From Acidobacterium sp. (GTDB lineage: Bacteria > Acidobacteriota > Terriglobia > Terriglobales > Acidobacteriaceae), in the NCBI GenBank assembly GCA_003152595.1, contig PMAM01000142.1, forward strand, positions 24,608 to 32,995: a stretch of DNA of 8,388 nucleotides, read 5' to 3'. Of this stretch, positions 5,441-8,388 are shown one piece after another. The notes beneath the pieces were generated by a model that saw only the letters and a program-made list of their open reading frames with translations, had not been told where the DNA came from and did not search any database. The translations under genes were made by a program, and so were the position numbers. Position 1 is the first letter of the stretch. Each line of letters starts with the position of its first letter.

Positions 5441-6292
5441 TCACACCCACGCGCACAAAAGCCGTCCCGACCGTCCATGCGGCCTGGGCTCCCCGCTCTT
5501 CTCCCCGAACCAGCGACTGCGAATCGCCGCACTGTCCATGTCCTCGATCTTCGTGAACCGCAGCCTGCGCAGCTCCGCCGCCAACTCCTCCGGCTCAAAG
5601 AAAAGCCGGAACGGCTCTCCCGCTCGCGCCACCCTCTCCGCCAGCGCATCGAAGGTACGCCGTTCCGCTTCCCCCATGCTCTCGCGCGGAATCGTGTAGT
5701 CGAAAACCACACCGCTGCCGCGCGGAAGCCCGCCAACAAAGCTCAGCGTCGCAAAGGCGGCATCGCGCGTCAGGTAAGGCACAACGCCCAGCCATGAGAA
5801 AAACGCCGGCTCGCCTCGCCGGAATCCCGCAGCTTCCAGTCCATGCGCCAGCGTGTCACGCTCGAAATCGATCGGGGCAAAGCGCATCGAATCCGGAATC
5901 GCGATCTCCGCATGCTGCAGCCGCTCGCGCTTCCACGCCTGCGTATCGGGATGATCCACCTCGAACACCCGCAGCTCGGCAAGAGGATTCCGGTAGGCGA
6001 ACGTGTCGAGCCCCGCGCCCAGAACCACGTACTGCCGCACGCCCTGCTCAACGGCCAGCGTCAGCTCCTCTTCCGCAAAGCGGCTGCGCGCAGCAATAAA
6101 AATCCTCAGGCCGCGAAGCCAGGGATGCTGCTCCTGATCCCCGGCTTCGGCGCGAGCCCTTGCCGCGCCCTCCTCGCTCAGAATCCGCATCGCCAGCGGG
6201 TCCTCGAAGATCGCCGGCCGATCGCAAATCGGATGCGCCGCGCGCCGGATGGCCACCCGCTCCGCGGTGCCACTCCGGCGGCCGTCAATCAT
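5441..6292 (-). CDS. TIGR00027-type class I SAM-dependent methyltransferase (PPM/LCMT-like family)
   Basis: This 283-residue protein matches the layout of the TIGR00027 / leucine-carboxyl-methyltransferase-like family. It has an N-terminal TAERVAIRRAAH...DRPAIFEDPLA block (9-34), IFIAARSRFAEEEL (64-77), the SAM-binding VVLGAGLDTFAYR (89-101), and VFEVDHPDTQAWKRERL (109-125), with Glu/Asp placed to bind the SAM ribose. FFSWLGVVPYLT (164-175) and GSGVVFDY (192-199) follow. Length is usual for the family and it looks intact. It is cytosolic, with no signal peptide. Members modify O- or carboxyl groups of various small molecules or polyketides, but the substrate here is unknown. The start ATG lies six bases after the stop of the exported VWFA-like gene, in the same reading frame and without a clear Shine-Dalgarno, so translation probably depends on coupling. 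It converges with the 310-aa gene, 55 bases apart; no convincing terminator is visible in that gap. Confidence 0.88.
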   Translation of the reverse strand: MIDGRRSGTAERVAIRRAAHPICDRPAIFEDPLAMRILSEEGAARARAEAGDQEQHPWLRGLRIFIAARSRFAEEELTLAVEQGVRQYVVLGAGLDTFAYRNPLAELRVFEVDHPDTQAWKRERLQHAEIAIPDSMRFAPIDFERDTLAHGLEAAGFRRGEPAFFSWLGVVPYLTRDAAFATLSFVGGLPRGSGVVFDYTIPRESMGEAERRTFDALAERVARAGEPFRLFFEPEELAAELRRLRFTKIEDMDSAAIRSRWFGEKSGEPRPHGRSGRLLCAWV

Positions 6293-6298
6293 GCGGCA

Positions 6299-7369
6299 TC
6301 ACGGCTGCGCGTAGTAGCCGTTCAGGGTGCGCACCTTCACGCCCGGCTTGTCGACCTTGACCGCGAGATCGTGCCACGTATCGGGCGAGTCGGCCTTTTG
6401 CGAATCGAAGTCCATCGAGTACCACACCGACGCGTCCTCCGCGCACTTCTCGATCGCTCCCGTGATGTCGTTGCTGCCAACCTCCACGGTTCCGCCGCTG
6501 TGTGCTACGAACACCTGCAACGAGAGATCGCCGGGTTCCGCCTTCGTTGGTTTGGTCACCGGTTTGTTGAAGCTCTCCCACAAAAAGGTCCGCGGGCTCG
6601 CCGAGTCTGCCGGACCGAGAGGATCGATGGAGTAGAGCGTGATGCCGAGCTGCCGCAGCATCCCGGACAGGTAGACAACCCCGCTGAAAAAGTTTCGCTG
6701 CTGCTGCGCGCCGAAGCTGACGTTGGGATTGTCGAAGATCGGCCACCCCGGTCCGATCCACACCACCAGTTTCCGGCCGTTCACTCCGGCCAGCTCCTTG
6801 CCCAGCGAGCCCAGGCCATTCAGGGAGATCTGCGTCCGTTCCTCGGCGCCATAGAACCCGGACGAGCGCTCGATCGAGTGAAGCTGCCCATCCTTCTGGT
6901 GCAGAACGCTGGCCAGCGCATTGCCCTCGGCGCTGGGCGGTGCAATCTCCGACAGACCGCTGTCCGTCAGCAGAACAATTCCTACCGGGATCGGAAGCTT
7001 GCCGCCGTTGCTGTGAAGGAAGTTCTCAATCTGCGTGCGAACCGTGCTCACAATGGTGAAGTTCGCATTCACGTCGTCGATCAGCAGGATCAACGTCTGT
7101 GGATCGTTCTGGGCCGCCGAGAGATCGTGAGCTGTGAACGACCGAATGGCCGCCGGCTGCTTGTTGTCCAGCAGGGTGAAATCGGCCTGCGTCAGGCCCC
7201 GAATCGGATGCCCCGCCTTATCTGTGACCACAACGCTCAGGCTGATCGGGCCCGAGCTTGCTGCGGGCACTGCCGGTGATACCGGCGGCAAATCGAGCGG
7301 CTTCTGCGCGAACGCGACCGCGCTCGCAGCACAGCACAACAGAATCAGCGGGAATCTTCTCCAGGGCAT
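6299..7369 (-). CDS. Exported VWFA-related protein, Acidobacterial type (TIGR03436-like)
   Basis: This gene encodes 356 residues. A signal peptide is evident: basic MPWRR, hydrophobic core 6-19, likely cleavage after AFA (19-21) before QKP. The mature protein starts with the family's characteristic strand-turn block, VVVTDKAGHPIRGL then ADFTLLDN (46-69). Next comes a VWA-like core: LLIDDVNANF (95-104) at the metal-site position, IPVGIVLLTD (127-136), GRKLVVWIGPGWP (198-210), and LGITLYSIDPLGP (241-253). Near the end are HSGGTV (290-295), WYSMDFD (316-322) and a closing GYYAQP. Instead of the classical DxSxS metal motif it reads D99-V-N-A-N, as far as I recall common in this family, so metal binding is uncertain. 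The family is greatly expanded in Acidobacteriota and its role is unknown; adhesion or envelope protein interaction is usually guessed. A strong AGGAGG lies upstream. It is the middle gene of a likely operon. Confidence 0.9.
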   Translation of the reverse strand: MPWRRFPLILLCCAASAVAFAQKPLDLPPVSPAVPAASSGPISLSVVVTDKAGHPIRGLTQADFTLLDNKQPAAIRSFTAHDLSAAQNDPQTLILLIDDVNANFTIVSTVRTQIENFLHSNGGKLPIPVGIVLLTDSGLSEIAPPSAEGNALASVLHQKDGQLHSIERSSGFYGAEERTQISLNGLGSLGKELAGVNGRKLVVWIGPGWPIFDNPNVSFGAQQQRNFFSGVVYLSGMLRQLGITLYSIDPLGPADSASPRTFLWESFNKPVTKPTKAEPGDLSLQVFVAHSGGTVEVGSNDITGAIEKCAEDASVWYSMDFDSQKADSPDTWHDLAVKVDKPGVKVRTLNGYYAQP

Positions 7370-7380
7370 AAGAATGGGTG

Positions 7381-7386
7381 CCTCCT
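7381..7386 (-). promoter_or_regulatory. Shine-Dalgarno AGGAGG of the VWFA-like gene
   Basis: CCTCCT on the plus strand reads AGGAGG on the minus strand, a full consensus match. It lies 11 bases before the ATG at 7369, slightly longer than optimal. No better ATG or GTG start in frame lies between, so 7369 stands. Confidence 0.6.
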
Positions 7387-7428
7387 GTGCACAAGCCCGT
7401 AGCCCTCACGCAAACGGAACCTTCCAGC

Positions 7429-8388
7429 TTACTGCGGCGGAGCCTTCTCCGGCATCGCGCTCGTCCCGCTCCCGGCATCGTTCGTCCCGCCGGACTGCGG
7501 CGTGTTCTGTGTTGCAGGGGCCGTCTCTTCCCCCGGCTGCGAGTTCGCCGTTGCGCTCTGCGGCTGCTGAGCAGACGACGGCGGAGGCCCCGGTTGAGTT
7601 GCATGCGGAGAGGTCTTTTGCGGCGGAGTTGAAGGCGGCGGAACAGCCTTGTCTCCTGGTCCGGTTCCCGGCTGTGTCGTTGGCGCCGTTACATCTCCCG
7701 CCTGTCCCGTCGCACCCGGCGCTGGCGCGGCTTCACCTTCGTGATAGGCGGCCCGCGGCCCATGCTGCGTCTCTCCCGGCGGCGCAGGCAGCTTCTCCGC
7801 GGCCAGCGTCACCTGGTTTACCACCGAAGGATCGTCGCGCAGCTTCAGGTACAGCTGCCCTCCTTCCGGATGCGGAACCGGCAGAACATATCCGGGAAAA
7901 CCGTCGGGAACCTGAATCGGATGATCGAACTCAGGATCGCTCGCCACAGAATCCACCAGAAACAGATTCGAGCCGCTCAGCCGGCACTGCTGGTCGTCCC
8001 CCGCCGGACACTTCAGGTCATGGAGCTCGGGCAGCCGCACCAGCGTTGCCAGAGCCTGCCAGTCTCCGGCCGTGCTGCCGTCCACTACGCGAAACTTCAG
8101 TGGACCAAAGGCCGATGCGCCGAACGCCTTTGCCGGATCGAGCGTCGCCACGGCCACCTTCGCGGTCTCCAGCGTCATGCCTCCGTTGTCGAGGCTCAGC
8201 GTGGTCGAGAACGCCTCGTCTTCGGTGGCGATTTCAATCTTCTCGCTCCGCCCGAACGACGCTGGCGACTGCGCCCGCACGCTGAATCGCAGCTTAGCGT
8301 CCTGCGGCAGCTCATCCTGGTTGGCCAGCTGAATGTTGCTGCCCGTGCTCGTTGCCGATTCCTGCACGCTCTTGCCGATCAGCAGCAC
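7429..8388 (-). CDS. Proline-rich-tailed protein, unknown function (C-terminal part, 5'-truncated by the window)
   Basis: 319 residues are visible, ending at TAA (7431-7429). The frame is open to the right edge. The edge codon happens to be GTG, but there is no signal peptide or ribosome site in view, so the gene almost certainly continues. Residues 1 to about 200 look folded and beta-rich, with KIEIATEDEAFSTTLSLDNG (50-69), FGPLKFRVVDGST (94-106), a Cys pair at C127 and C135, and a block GSNLFLVDSVASDPEF (139-154) followed by IQVPDGFPGYVLPVPHP (158-174). I recall similar blocks in unnamed Acidobacterial proteins but cannot name the family. Residues about 200-319 are low-complexity, rich in Pro, Thr, Gln, Ser, Gly and Ala, with runs such as VPPPSTPP and GPPPSS, and are probably disordered. 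It lies 59 bases upstream of the exported VWFA-like gene on the same strand, so an envelope location is plausible but inferred. Confidence 0.75.
   Translation of the reverse strand: MLLIGKSVQESATSTGSNIQLANQDELPQDAKLRFSVRAQSPASFGRSEKIEIATEDEAFSTTLSLDNGGMTLETAKVAVATLDPAKAFGASAFGPLKFRVVDGSTAGDWQALATLVRLPELHDLKCPAGDDQQCRLSGSNLFLVDSVASDPEFDHPIQVPDGFPGYVLPVPHPEGGQLYLKLRDDPSVVNQVTLAAEKLPAPPGETQHGPRAAYHEGEAAPAPGATGQAGDVTAPTTQPGTGPGDKAVPPPSTPPQKTSPHATQPGPPPSSAQQPQSATANSQPGEETAPATQNTPQSGGTNDAGSGTSAMPEKAPPQ

Noticed and set aside
4873..5739. 288-codon minus-strand open frame across the 310-aa gene and the end of the methyltransferase
   Set aside because: It overlaps two better genes in other frames, has Arg/Gly/Ser-rich composition and no ribosome site or motif.
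5843..7279. 478-codon plus-strand open frame antisense to the methyltransferase and VWFA-like genes
   Set aside because: It crosses two well-supported minus-strand genes, is rich in Arg, Pro, Ala and His, has no recognisable motif, and is the expected mirror of GC-biased codons on the coding strand.
7134..8285. 383-codon plus-strand open frame at the right side
   Set aside because: It is antisense to the VWFA-like start and the proline-rich gene; its Ser/Arg/Pro/Ala repetitiveness mirrors the proline-rich tail of the real gene.

Overview
The window is a GC-rich stretch of a bacterial chromosome, densely packed with protein genes. It most likely comes from an Acidobacteriota (class Terriglobia / Acidobacteriaceae-like). 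The main evidence is the exported protein at 6299-7369, which has the layout of the 'VWFA-related Acidobacterial domain' family (TIGR03436), known almost only from that phylum. Frequent GTG starts and long antisense open frames fit a high-GC genome. I see no tRNA, rRNA, CRISPR array, insertion sequence or phage gene. No gene-free stretch exceeds 300 bases; the longest is 4207-4452.

Layout. (1) Bases 1-933, plus strand: the C-terminal part of a putative alpha/beta-hydrolase esterase, then a small four-helix membrane protein 12 bases later. (2) Bases 934-4206, minus strand: a tight three-gene unit transcribed from about 4227 leftwards. Its order is a small 'VDPGSG' exported or membrane protein (84 aa), a kinase-like/methyltransferase two-domain protein of the NoeA-like type (462 aa), and a five-helix membrane protein with an alkaline-phosphatase/sulfatase-superfamily domain (529 aa). 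All three appear to start with GTG, and the first two are coupled by a TAGTG overlap. (3) Bases 4207-4452: a divergent intergenic region with a candidate minus-strand promoter, an imperfect 10-bp stem-loop and a strong Shine-Dalgarno for the plus-strand gene. (4) Bases 4453-5385, plus strand: a 310-aa soluble protein I do not recognise. (5) Bases 5441-8388, minus strand: a probable operon of a proline-rich protein (partial, running off the right edge), the exported VWFA-like protein, and a TIGR00027-type SAM-dependent methyltransferase.

How the genes may work together. The most interesting unit is the 934-4206 cassette. Its gene content suggests cell-envelope or surface-glycan/lipid modification. 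A cytosolic methyltransferase fused to a kinase-like domain sits between a tiny 'DPGSG' membrane protein and a membrane-anchored hydrolase/transferase. That last protein lacks the formylglycine motif of true sulfatases and instead has a threonine where phosphoglycerol or phosphoethanolamine transferases carry their nucleophile. This is an inference from architecture and neighbourhood; the substrate is unknown. All family names come from motif recognition by eye, without database searches.
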